Source: Micromonospora matsumotoense (lineage in GTDB: Bacteria > Actinomycetota > Actinomycetes > Mycobacteriales > Micromonosporaceae). From it: DNA of 64,000 bases. Each line of letters begins with the position of its first letter. Positions within the stretch are counted from its first letter, which is position 1. Shown here piece by piece: positions 43,002 through 51,139 of this stretch. The notes under the pieces were generated by a model, which was given only the letters and a program-made list of their open reading frames with translations, had not been told where the DNA came from and did no database searches. The stretch spans positions 248,001-312,000 of the forward strand of contig NZ_FMCU01000007.1 of assembly GCF_900091525.1 (NCBI RefSeq). The letters run 5' to 3'. The translations under genes were made by a program, and so were the position numbers.

Positions 43002-44101
43002 ACCCACCACGGATCGGGCTACGCTGCGACGCCGGCCCGCGTACCGGCGTCGGGCACCTGGTCCGCTGCCTGGCCCTCGGCGAGGAGTTCCTGGCCCGGG
43101 GTGCCCGGGTCGAGTTGTTCGGCACGGTGCACCGGGTCGGCTGGGCCGCCGCCCAACTGGCCGCGCGCGGCATCCCGGTCCACCCCGGTCCGGACACCCC
43201 CGCCGGGCTGGTCGAGGCGGCCCACCGGCACGCCCTGGACGCGCTGGTGCTCGACTCGTACGAGTTGGACCCGGCGGGTGCCGGGGCGCTGCGCGCGGCC
43301 GGCGTGGTCACCCTGGCCATCGTCGACGGCGACACCCGGGGCCAGGACGCCGACCTCTACCTGGACCAGAACTTCGGCGCGGACACCGCCGACGCGCATC
43401 CCGCCGACCGCGCACCCGGCGACGGCGCACCCGGCGACGGGCGGATGCTGGCCGGGGTCCGGTACGCGCTGCTGCGTGACGCGGTGACCGCCGCCCGGCC
43501 GGCCGCCCCACCGCCGGCCGGCCCGACGGACCGGCCCCGGGTGCTGGCCTTCTTCGGCGGCACCGACGCGGTCGGCGCGGCCCCGGTGCTGACCCGGGTG
43601 CTGCTCGGCACCGGCCACCCGATGGAGGTGACCGTGGTCGTCGGCCGGCCGGAGATCGGGGCCGAACTGACGCAGGTCGCCACCGGGCGGGGACAGTCGC
43701 TGCACCTCGTCGCGCCGACCGACGCCCTGCCCACGCTGATCGGCGCGGCCGACCTGGTGGTGAGCGCCGCCGGCACCTCCACCTGGGAGCTGTGCTGTCT
43801 GGGTGCGCCGGCCGCGCTGGTCTGCGTGGTGGACAACCAGCGCGACTCGTACCGTCGGGTGGTGGCGCACCGGCTCGCCGCCGGCCTCGGTGAGCTGCCG
43901 GACCTGGTCGCGTCGGGGCTGGCCGGCCGGACCGCGCGGGCCGAGGCGGGGCGGACGCTGCGCGCGCTGCTCGCGTCACCGCAGCGACGGGCGGCGCTCG
44001 CGGCCCGCGCCTGGGCCACCGTCGACGGGCACGGCCGGGCCCGGGTCGCCGACGCGGTCCTCACCCGGATCGCCGATCGTACGGGTGTACTAAAGCCCTG
44101 A
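42998..44101 (+). CDS. pseG: PseG, UDP-sugar hydrolase of the pseudaminic acid pathway
   Basis: About 367 residues of GT-B fold. N-terminal IGLRCDAGPRTGVGHLVRCL contains the family motif RxD...GxGHxxRC with the catalytic His. Later come ALVLDSYELD, YLDQNFGADTA, VLAFFGGTDAVGAAPVL and VVSAAGTSTWELCCLGAPAA. PseG removes UDP before condensation by PseI. No ATG, GTG or TTG lies near the N-terminus. The frame begins with CTG 42998, overlapping the pseF stop as CTGA and preceded by GGAGGA, so a CTG start is likely. A variable Asp/Ala/Gly insert lies mid-protein (about residue 130). Confidence 0.87.
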   Translation: MNPPRIGLRCDAGPRTGVGHLVRCLALGEEFLARGARVELFGTVHRVGWAAAQLAARGIPVHPGPDTPAGLVEAAHRHALDALVLDSYELDPAGAGALRAAGVVTLAIVDGDTRGQDADLYLDQNFGADTADAHPADRAPGDGAPGDGRMLAGVRYALLRDAVTAARPAAPPPAGPTDRPRVLAFFGGTDAVGAAPVLTRVLLGTGHPMEVTVVVGRPEIGAELTQVATGRGQSLHLVAPTDALPTLIGAADLVVSAAGTSTWELCCLGAPAALVCVVDNQRDSYRRVVAHRLAAGLGELPDLVASGLAGRTARAEAGRTLRALLASPQRRAALAARAWATVDGHGRARVADAVLTRIADRTGVLKP

Positions 44102-44114
44102 TAGGGTGCCGGGC

Positions 44115-44747
44115 ATGTCGCAGGCCGCCTACCAGCCGTCGATGCTCGACCTCGCCGATGCCGGCCCGACGCTGACCCCGCTGGCCGGGCTGCGCCGCCG
44201 GGTGCTCACCCGGGGCGCGTGGGTCGACCACCTGCCCGGCTGGGTGCACGGCTCCGACGCCGTCCTCGACGCCCTGCGCACCGGGGTGCCCTGGCGGGCC
44301 GAGCGCCGCACCATGTACGACACGCAGGTCGACGTCCCCCGCCTGCTCTGCTGGTACGGCGACGGTCGCCCCCTGCCACATCCGCTGCTCACCGCCGCCC
44401 GCACGGCGCTGACCCGGCACTACGCGGCCGAGCTGGGTGAGCCCTTCGTCACCGCCGGCATGTGCCTCTACCGCGACGGGCGCGACAGCGTCGCCTGGCA
44501 CGGCGACACCATCGGCCGCTCCGCGCACACCGACACGATGGTGGCGATCGTGTCCTTCGGGGCACCCCGCCCGCTGCTGCTGCGCCCCCGGGGCGGTGGC
44601 GGGACGCTGCGCTTCCCGCTGGGCCACGGTGACCTGGTGGTGATGGGCGGCTCCTGCCAGCGCACCTGGGAGCACGCCGTCCCCAAGACCACCCGCCCGG
44701 TCGGCCCCCGGGTCAGCGTCCAGTTCCGCCCGGTCGACGTCGCCTGA
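44115..44747 (+). CDS. AlkB-like 2-oxoglutarate/Fe(II) dioxygenase
   Basis: 210 residues. Iron ligands are seen in VAWHGDTIGR (HxD) and TWEHAVPKTT (distal His); the 2OG-binding Arg is in RVSVQFRPV. Context MYDTQVDVPRLLCWY is typical of bacterial AlkB paralogues that repair alkylated bases or modify RNA. ATG 44115 follows AGGG. Only 13 bp after pseG, but with no functional tie to it. Confidence 0.9.
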   Translation: MSQAAYQPSMLDLADAGPTLTPLAGLRRRVLTRGAWVDHLPGWVHGSDAVLDALRTGVPWRAERRTMYDTQVDVPRLLCWYGDGRPLPHPLLTAARTALTRHYAAELGEPFVTAGMCLYRDGRDSVAWHGDTIGRSAHTDTMVAIVSFGAPRPLLLRPRGGGGTLRFPLGHGDLVVMGGSCQRTWEHAVPKTTRPVGPRVSVQFRPVDVA

Positions 44748-44756
44748 CGCCGACCG

Positions 44757-44777
44757 GGCGGCCGACCGCCGGCCGCC
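44757..44777. terminator. Possible bidirectional terminator between alkB-like gene and parC
   Basis: GGCGGCC/GGCCGCC 7-bp stem with a 7-base loop in the 39-bp convergent gap. Confidence 0.4.
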
Positions 44778-44786
44778 GGGCGGCCG

Positions 44787-47276
44787 TCAGTCGCGTTCGA
44801 TGAGGTGACCGACGACGGTCGGGCCGAGCATGACGGCGAAGCCGGAACCATCGCGGCGCGGATCGGCCGGTGGCAGCTCCACCGGATCACCGGTCACCGT
44901 CGCCCCGACCGGCCGCGCGCCGATCCAGGCCACCACCAGGTCCGTCTCACCCTTGAGGAAGCGTTGCGCCCGCACCCCGCCGGTCGCCCTCCCCTTCGGC
45001 GGGTACGACGCGAACGGCGTCACCTTGACCGTGGCCCCGGTGGAGGTGACCACCATCGGCTCCCCGTGCGCGTCGTCGTCGGTGCGGATCGCGCCGAAGA
45101 ACACCACCCGGGCACCCGCCGGCAGGTTGATCCCGGCCATTCCACCGCCCTTGGGCCCCTGCGGGCGGATCAGCGTGGCGGCGAACCGCAGCAGGGCCGC
45201 CTCGCTGCTGACGAACACCAGCGTCTCGGTGTCGTCGGTCAGCCAGGTCGCCCCCACCACCTCGTCGCCCGTCCGCAACGAGATCACCTCGAACTCGTCC
45301 GAGCGGACCGGCCACTCCGGGGCGCAGACCTTGACCACCCCCTGCCGGGTGCCCAGCGCCAACCCCGGGGAGCCCTGCGCGGTCGGGCCGAGCGGCGCCA
45401 GCCCGATCACCGTCTCCCCCGCCTCCAACGGGACCAGCTCGGCGGCGGCCATGCCACCCCGCAGCGACACCGTGCCGGCCTGTTCGGGCAGCACCGGCAG
45501 CGGCAACACGTCGACCTTGAAGGCCCGGCCGGCGCTGGTGACCAGGAGCACCCGACCCCGGGCGGTGGTGTGCGCGACCGCGCGTACCGTGTCGTGCTTG
45601 ACCCGGCCGTTGCGCCGCCGCCCCTCGGACGCCTCCTCCGACTCGGCTGCGGTGCGGGCGACCAGCCCGGTAGCGGAGAGGATCACCTGGCACGGGTCGT
45701 CGGCCACCTCCAGCGGGCCGGCCGGCGCGGACGCGGCGAGCACCTCCTTCAGGTCCCCGTCGACCAGGGTGGTACGCCGTGGCGCGGCGAACTGCTTGAC
45801 CACCGCGGCCAGCTCGTCGGAGACGACCTTCCGGAGCACCTTCGGATCGTCGAGGATCTTGGACAGCGCGGCGATCTCCCCGCGCAGCTTCTCCTGCTCG
45901 GCCTCCAGCTCGATCCGGTCGTACTTCGTCAGCCGGCGCAGCGGGGTGTCCAGGATGTAGGTCGCCTGGATCTCGGAGAGCCTGAACTTCTGCATCAGGC
46001 CGTCCTTGGCGGCCTGGGCGTCGTCGCTGGCCCGGATCAGCTTGACCACCCGGTCGATGTCGAGCAGGGCGATCAGCAGGCCGTCGACCAGGTGCAGCCG
46101 CTCCTCCCGCTTGCGCCGGCGGTATGCGCTGCGCCGGGTCACCACCTCGTAGCGGTGGGCCAGGAAGACCTCCAGCAGCGCCTTCAGCCCGAGGGTGCGC
46201 GGCTGGCCGTCGACCAGCACCAGGTTGTTGATGCCGAAGGACTGCTCCAGCGGGGTGAGCCGGTAGAGGTCGGCCAGCAACGCCTGCGGGTTGACCCCGA
46301 CCTTGCACTCGACGACCAGCCGGGTGCCGCTCTCCCGGTCGGTGAGGTCCTTGACGTCGGCGATCCCGGTGAGCCGCTTGGTCTTGTTGACCTCGTTGGT
46401 GATCGCCGCGATGACCTTCTCCGCGCCGACGCCGTAGGGCAGCTCGACCACGGTGATCGCCTGCCGGCCCCGGCTGCCCTCCAGCGGGCCGATCTCCACC
46501 CGGCCGCGCATCCGCACCACGCCGCGCCCGGTCTCGTACGCCCGGCGCACCTCGTCCAGGCCGAGCAGCAGACCGCCGGTGGGCAGGTCGGGGCCGGGGA
46601 CGAACTCCATCAGCTTGTCGAGGTCGGCGTCCGGGTGGTTGATCAGCCAACGGGCGGCGGTGACCACCTCGCCGAGGTGGTGCGGGATCATGTTGGTGGC
46701 CATCCCGACCGCGATCCCGGACGCCCCGTTGACCAGCAGGTTGGGGAAGGCGGCGGGCAGCACGGTGGGCTGGGTCAGCGAGCCGTCGTAGTTGGGCTCG
46801 ACGTCGACGGTGTCCTCGCCCAGCTCGCCGACGAGCAGCATCGCCTCCCGGGACAGCCGGGCCTCGGTGTAACGCGCCGCTGCCGGGCCATCGTCGGGGC
46901 TACCAAAATTCCCATGCCCGTCGATGAGTGGCGCGTTGAGCGAGAAGTCCTGGGCGAGCCGGACCATCGCGTCATAGATCGCGGTGTCGCCGTGCGGGTG
47001 GTACTTGCCCATAACGTCGCCGACGATCCGGGCCGACTTCACGTGCCCCCGGTCGGGGCGGTGGCCCTGCTCGTGCATCGACCACAGGATGCGGCGGTGC
47101 ACCGGCTTCAAACCGTCGCGGGCGTCGGGCAGGGCGCGGGAGTGGATGACCGAGAAGGCGTACTCCAGGTAGGAGTCGGAGACCTCGGTGACCAGCGGGT
47201 TGTCGAAGACCCGAGCGCCGGCCTGGTCGAAGGCGGACAGGTCCGCCTTGGCGCGGTCGTCCTTACGGCGTGCCAT
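44787..47276 (-). CDS. parC: ParC, DNA topoisomerase IV subunit A
   Basis: 829 residues. Breakage-reunion domain with YLEYAFSVIHSRALPDARDG, GDVMGKYHPHGDTAIYDAMV and the catalytic Tyr 136 in AARYTEARLS. A C-terminal beta-pinwheel region carries repeated GxxxG strands (VSLRGGMAAAELVPLEAGET) but no gyrase box QRRGGKG, which favours ParC over GyrA. Together with ParE it decatenates chromosomes. ATG 47276 with GAAGAG upstream, 41 bp after parE. Confidence 0.93.
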   Translation of the reverse strand: MARRKDDRAKADLSAFDQAGARVFDNPLVTEVSDSYLEYAFSVIHSRALPDARDGLKPVHRRILWSMHEQGHRPDRGHVKSARIVGDVMGKYHPHGDTAIYDAMVRLAQDFSLNAPLIDGHGNFGSPDDGPAAARYTEARLSREAMLLVGELGEDTVDVEPNYDGSLTQPTVLPAAFPNLLVNGASGIAVGMATNMIPHHLGEVVTAARWLINHPDADLDKLMEFVPGPDLPTGGLLLGLDEVRRAYETGRGVVRMRGRVEIGPLEGSRGRQAITVVELPYGVGAEKVIAAITNEVNKTKRLTGIADVKDLTDRESGTRLVVECKVGVNPQALLADLYRLTPLEQSFGINNLVLVDGQPRTLGLKALLEVFLAHRYEVVTRRSAYRRRKREERLHLVDGLLIALLDIDRVVKLIRASDDAQAAKDGLMQKFRLSEIQATYILDTPLRRLTKYDRIELEAEQEKLRGEIAALSKILDDPKVLRKVVSDELAAVVKQFAAPRRTTLVDGDLKEVLAASAPAGPLEVADDPCQVILSATGLVARTAAESEEASEGRRRNGRVKHDTVRAVAHTTARGRVLLVTSAGRAFKVDVLPLPVLPEQAGTVSLRGGMAAAELVPLEAGETVIGLAPLGPTAQGSPGLALGTRQGVVKVCAPEWPVRSDEFEVISLRTGDEVVGATWLTDDTETLVFVSSEAALLRFAATLIRPQGPKGGGMAGINLPAGARVVFFGAIRTDDDAHGEPMVVTSTGATVKVTPFASYPPKGRATGGVRAQRFLKGETDLVVAWIGARPVGATVTGDPVELPPADPRRDGSGFAVMLGPTVVGHLIERD

Positions 47277-47317
47277 CGTTCAGCTCTCTTCCGGGGGTGC
47301 GGCGGCCACGGTGCTGG

Positions 47318-50300
47318 TCATGCGTCGATCGCGTCCCGGTCGACCCGGTCGGAGGAGTCGATCAGCCAGTTGCGGCGCGGTTCGACCTTTTCGCCCATCA
47401 GCAGTTCGAGGATGCGCTCGGCGGCGTCGACGTCGTCGAGGGTGATCCGGCGGACCGCCCGGGTGGCCGGGTTCATCGTGGTGTCCCACAATTCGTCGGC
47501 GTCCATCTCACCGAGGCCCTTGAAGCGCGGGATCGGGGTGACGATCTGTTTGCCGGCCTTCTCCAGCTTGCGGACCGTCGCCTCCATCTCGGCCTGGGTG
47601 TAGGTGTAGGTGGTCTGCGGGCTGCGCCCCTTCGTGGTGATCTTGTGCAGCGGCGGCATCGCGGCGTAGAGCCGGCCGGCCTCGATCAGCGGTCGCATGT
47701 AGCGGGCGAAGAGGGTGATCAGCAGGGTCCGGATGTGCGCGCCGTCCACGTCGGCGTCCGCCATGATCAGCACCCGGCCGTAGCGCAGCGAGGACAGGTC
47801 GAAGGTACGCCCCGAGCCGGCCCCGAGCACCTGCACGATCGCCGCGCACTCGGCGTTGTCGAGCACCTGCTGGAGGTTGGCCTTCTGCACGTTGAGGATC
47901 TTGCCGCGAATTGGCAATAGCGCCTGATATTCCGAGGTACGAGCGACCCGCGCACTGTTGTGGACGAAGACGCCGGCTTCGAGGGCGAAGTTGTGGTAGC
48001 CCTCGACCGTCAGGTCGTAGACGTCTGCTGTCTCGTCAAGCGGCTCGACGGACACGACACGGTGATTCACCAGATTGACCGCCTCCCGGAGGCGGGCGTA
48101 ATCGCCGTCGTAGAGCGCCAGGAGCCGGTCGAACCGGAGTCCCGTGCGTGGGAACCTCAGCCGCTCAGCCTCGTACGCCGCCGCCAGTTCCGCATCCGGC
48201 AGCACCAGCAGCGGAGTGAGCCGCTTGAGCGCGGCCCGCCGCCTGCCCTCCTGTTGGCGTCCAACCCGCTCTGCCCTGGGCACGTTGGCGACGTAGGCCG
48301 CCCGACCGGCCTGCGCCTTGGCAAGGTGACCGGTACCCGGGTCTGCCAGTCGCTGCTTCATCAACCGTGAGTGTCGGGCCCCGAATTCAGGGTTTTCCTC
48401 GTGCCAGGTCCGCACCGCGTTGCGCTGGCGTTCCCGCTCGGCGGGATCGCTGAATTGTTCGACGGTCTTCCGTGAACGCCGGGCACGCAACTCCGAGTTG
48501 TCCCACTGCCGCACCGAACGCGCCCGCCATTCGGAACGACGAGCAGGGTCCGAGAAATAGTTCCGGACGCGCTCCGCAGCGGCCTCGCGGTGCTCGGGCT
48601 GTGACCAGTACTGTGCCTGCCGGTCCCGCATCCGGTCGGCATAAGCGGCCTTTTCCTCGTCACCGAGCGCGTCGTACCAGTCCTGAAAGCCCTTGTTCAG
48701 CTTGGCCCGAAATTCGGGTGACTCGTTGAGCGCGAACAGCCGGGCGAGGCACGCCTCACGGAATGCGGGATCGCGCCACTGCGCGCTGAGCATGGCCGAC
48801 TTAAACTCCCGGCCGCCGTTGGCAAACCACTCCCGCCAGCCCGCGTGGACGTGTTCACCCATCATCGCGGCGTGCAGTGCCGAGTGGTCGGCCCAGGTCA
48901 TCCTTTGGATGTTTCGTGGATCGTTGTTGCGCTTGTTGATGTCGATGTGGTGACGGACGTTGCCGTTGGTCGCGCTGTCACGACCGTGACGAAGATTCCA
49001 GGCGTCCGCGAGGTAGTGGGTGTAGACCCACTCCTCCCGGTCGTTCATCCAGATCCGCTCGTACCCGCGCAGCTTGTGCCCCTCGGCCTTACTGGAAATG
49101 CTCCGGTACAGGGGCATCAGTGAGTCACCGGGGGTCAGGGCATCGGCCCGTCGGTAGGAACCGTCGCGCAGCCGGAAAAGGTGATCCGGTGTACAGCGGA
49201 CCGACGCGCCGTTGTCGAGGTCCACCCGGACGAGCCTGGCAGCGCTCTTGGTGAGGCGTGGCTCCACCAGCGGAGCGACCACCACGCGCCCCGCCTTGTT
49301 GGTGGTGTAGCCGAAATGGGTCACCCCGCGCTGCCAGTCCGCTGCCAGGTCGGCGAAGGATCGGGCCTCGCCGGAGGCGAGCGCGACCATGGTGTCGCCG
49401 GTAAAACACCCCAGGGCGCTGTCCCCCTCCACGATGAACAGCTCACTGCGGTCCACCCCGGTGGCGCGGCAGTCGACCAGCTTGGCCGGCATCGACGCAC
49501 CCTCCAGGGCGGTCTTGCGCCGGGCGGCGTCCTTCTGCTGCTTCTGGGTCAGCCGCACCCGGGCCGCGTCGACGATCTTCTGGAGCACCGTACGCGCCTC
49601 GGCCTTGCTGCGCTTGTCCTCCAGCCACGCCTTGACGTGCTGCTCGACCAGGGTCTGGAGCACCTTGGTGATGCCGGCGGTGGAGAGTTCGTCCTTGGTC
49701 TGCGAGGTGAACTGCGGCTCCGGGATGCGCACGTGCAGCACCGCCGTCATCCCCTCCAGGACGTCGTCCAGGGTGGGCGGGTCCTCCTTGGGCTTGAGCA
49801 GCCCCCGGGTGTTGCGGACGGCATCGGCCAGGGTCCGGGTCAGCGCCCGTTCGAAGCCCTTGCGGTGGGTGCCGCCGTGCGCGTTGCGGATGGTGTTGGT
49901 GAAGCACTCGACGGTGCGTTCGTAGCCCGTGCCCCACCGGAACGCGATCTCGACCTCGGCCCGGCGCTGCACGTTGGACTGCATCACGCCGTTGGCGTCG
50001 GCGGCGTTCTCCCGGTAGGTCCCCTCGCCGGTGACCAGCAGGGTGCCGGAGACCGGCCGGTCACCGGCCGGGGCCAGGAACTCCACCATGTCGGTGAGCC
50101 CGTTGGGGAAGTGGAAGCGCTCCTCGACCGACTCCTCGGCGGTCTCGTCGCGCAGCCGGTAGTCGACCCCGGGGACCAGGAAGGCGGTGTTGCGCAGCTT
50201 CATCCGGACGGCGTCGACGTCCAGCCGGGCGCCGGTCTCGAAGTAACGGGCGTCGTGCCAGTAACGGATCGAGGTGCCGGTGCGCTGGCCGCGCTTCATC

Positions 50301-50827
50301 GTCCCGACGACCTGGAGGCCGGGGCCGGGGGTGAACGGGGCGTCCGGACCCTCGCCGGTGAAGACGCCGGGCACGCCGTGCCGGAAGGACATCGCGTGCA
50401 CCTTGCCGGCGCGCCGGACGGTCACGTCGAACCGGCGCGACAGCGCGTTGACCGCGGAGGCGCCCACGCCGTGCAGGCCGCCCGAGGTCTTGTAGCCGGA
50501 GCCGCCGAACTTGCCACCGGCGTGCAGCCGGGTGAGCACCAGCTCGACCCCGGAGATGCCGGACTTGGCGTGCACGTCGGTCGGGATGCCCCGGCCGTCA
50601 TCGTCGACCTGCACCGAGCCGTCGGCGTGCAGGATCACCTCGACCGCGCCGGCGTGGCCGGCGACACCCTCGTCGGTGGAGTTGTCGAGGATCTCGTTGA
50701 CGAGGTGACCCACGCCACGACTGTCGGTGGAGCCGATGTACATGCCGGGACGCTTGCGGACGGCGTCCAGGCCCTCCAGGTGGGTGAGGTCGTCTGCCCC
50801 GTAGAGGGTCTCAGGCTGTGCGGTCAA
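47318..50827 (-). CDS. parE: ParE, DNA topoisomerase IV subunit B, interrupted by an intein
   Basis: 1169-residue precursor. The ATPase domain has AVRKRPGMYIGSTDSRGVGH, DDGRGIPTDV and GGLHGVGASAVNAL. The TOPRIM domain has FIVEGDSALG, then after the intein SARVARTSEYQALLPIRGK, and DADVDGAHIR. The spliced protein would be about 685 residues, the usual ParE length. The wording GDSALG and RxSEYQALLPIRGKILN is ParE-like, as in Streptomyces, rather than GyrB. TTG 50827 has GGGGAG 9 bases upstream and puts TAQPETLYGADDLTHLEG at the N-terminus. The longer open frame upstream is not protein-like. Confidence 0.94.
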   Translation of the reverse strand: MTAQPETLYGADDLTHLEGLDAVRKRPGMYIGSTDSRGVGHLVNEILDNSTDEGVAGHAGAVEVILHADGSVQVDDDGRGIPTDVHAKSGISGVELVLTRLHAGGKFGGSGYKTSGGLHGVGASAVNALSRRFDVTVRRAGKVHAMSFRHGVPGVFTGEGPDAPFTPGPGLQVVGTMKRGQRTGTSIRYWHDARYFETGARLDVDAVRMKLRNTAFLVPGVDYRLRDETAEESVEERFHFPNGLTDMVEFLAPAGDRPVSGTLLVTGEGTYRENAADANGVMQSNVQRRAEVEIAFRWGTGYERTVECFTNTIRNAHGGTHRKGFERALTRTLADAVRNTRGLLKPKEDPPTLDDVLEGMTAVLHVRIPEPQFTSQTKDELSTAGITKVLQTLVEQHVKAWLEDKRSKAEARTVLQKIVDAARVRLTQKQQKDAARRKTALEGASMPAKLVDCRATGVDRSELFIVEGDSALGCFTGDTMVALASGEARSFADLAADWQRGVTHFGYTTNKAGRVVVAPLVEPRLTKSAARLVRVDLDNGASVRCTPDHLFRLRDGSYRRADALTPGDSLMPLYRSISSKAEGHKLRGYERIWMNDREEWVYTHYLADAWNLRHGRDSATNGNVRHHIDINKRNNDPRNIQRMTWADHSALHAAMMGEHVHAGWREWFANGGREFKSAMLSAQWRDPAFREACLARLFALNESPEFRAKLNKGFQDWYDALGDEEKAAYADRMRDRQAQYWSQPEHREAAAERVRNYFSDPARRSEWRARSVRQWDNSELRARRSRKTVEQFSDPAERERQRNAVRTWHEENPEFGARHSRLMKQRLADPGTGHLAKAQAGRAAYVANVPRAERVGRQQEGRRRAALKRLTPLLVLPDAELAAAYEAERLRFPRTGLRFDRLLALYDGDYARLREAVNLVNHRVVSVEPLDETADVYDLTVEGYHNFALEAGVFVHNSARVARTSEYQALLPIRGKILNVQKANLQQVLDNAECAAIVQVLGAGSGRTFDLSSLRYGRVLIMADADVDGAHIRTLLITLFARYMRPLIEAGRLYAAMPPLHKITTKGRSPQTTYTYTQAEMEATVRKLEKAGKQIVTPIPRFKGLGEMDADELWDTTMNPATRAVRRITLDDVDAAERILELLMGEKVEPRRNWLIDSSDRVDRDAIDA
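47957..49408 (-). mobile_element. ParE intein with HNH homing endonuclease (484 residues)
   Basis: Precursor residues 474-957. It begins with Cys 1 (CFTGDTMVALASGEARSF), has block B VRCTPDHLFRLRDGSYRRAD, and ends with TADVYDLTVEGYHNFALEAG then VFVHN before Ser+1. Both ends resemble the cyanobacterial GyrB intein, inserted at the same TOPRIM position. Residues about 150-180 are an HNH nuclease (VRHHIDINKRNNDPRNIQRM then TWADHSALH). Residues about 205-350 carry about six short helical repeats of the form W/FxDPxxRxx. Base composition is clearly less GC-rich than in the exteins. Catalytic splice residues look intact. Confidence 0.93.
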
Positions 50828-51139
50828 CTGGTCGTACTCCCCGGTCTCGGCGGTGTGGTGCCGCTCACCGTCTCGATCTCCACGCGCGGCGTGCCGCAGC
50901 GAGCGTAGCCGTACGTCCCGACAGTGGCGTGCAGCCCCACGTCGGACTGCGGTTGCGCGTCTGCCGGAGACAACACCGCCGACCTCCGGGGCCTTCCCCG
51001 GCCGGTTGCACGCGGGGTCGGAAACGACCGTTTCCGCCATTCGACGATCGTGTTACGAGGCATTGACGTCCATCTCGCCAAGTGATCTGATCCGGCCCGG
51101 AAGGATCTTTCACATTTCCATGGACAGATGGGGGACGTC
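50828..51139. other. 312-bp divergent region between parE and the GDSL gene
   Basis: No gene. Should contain the parE operon promoter on the minus strand (none clear). On the plus strand a candidate TTGACG-N17-TCTGAT lies at 51063-51091, with a weak -10, about 50 bases before the GDSL start. Confidence 0.45.
51063..51091 (+). promoter_or_regulatory. Candidate promoter for the GDSL hydrolase gene
   Basis: TTGACG, 17-base spacer, TCTGAT. Good -35, poor -10. Confidence 0.35.

Noticed and set aside
47318..50827. Calling this gene gyrB
   Set aside because: The TOPRIM wording (GDSALG, SEYQALLPIRGK) and pairing with an A subunit lacking the gyrase box fit ParE/ParC better.
49181..50908. Plus-strand frame opposite parE
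   Set aside because: Antisense of conserved GHKL and TOPRIM coding sequence, no independent motif.
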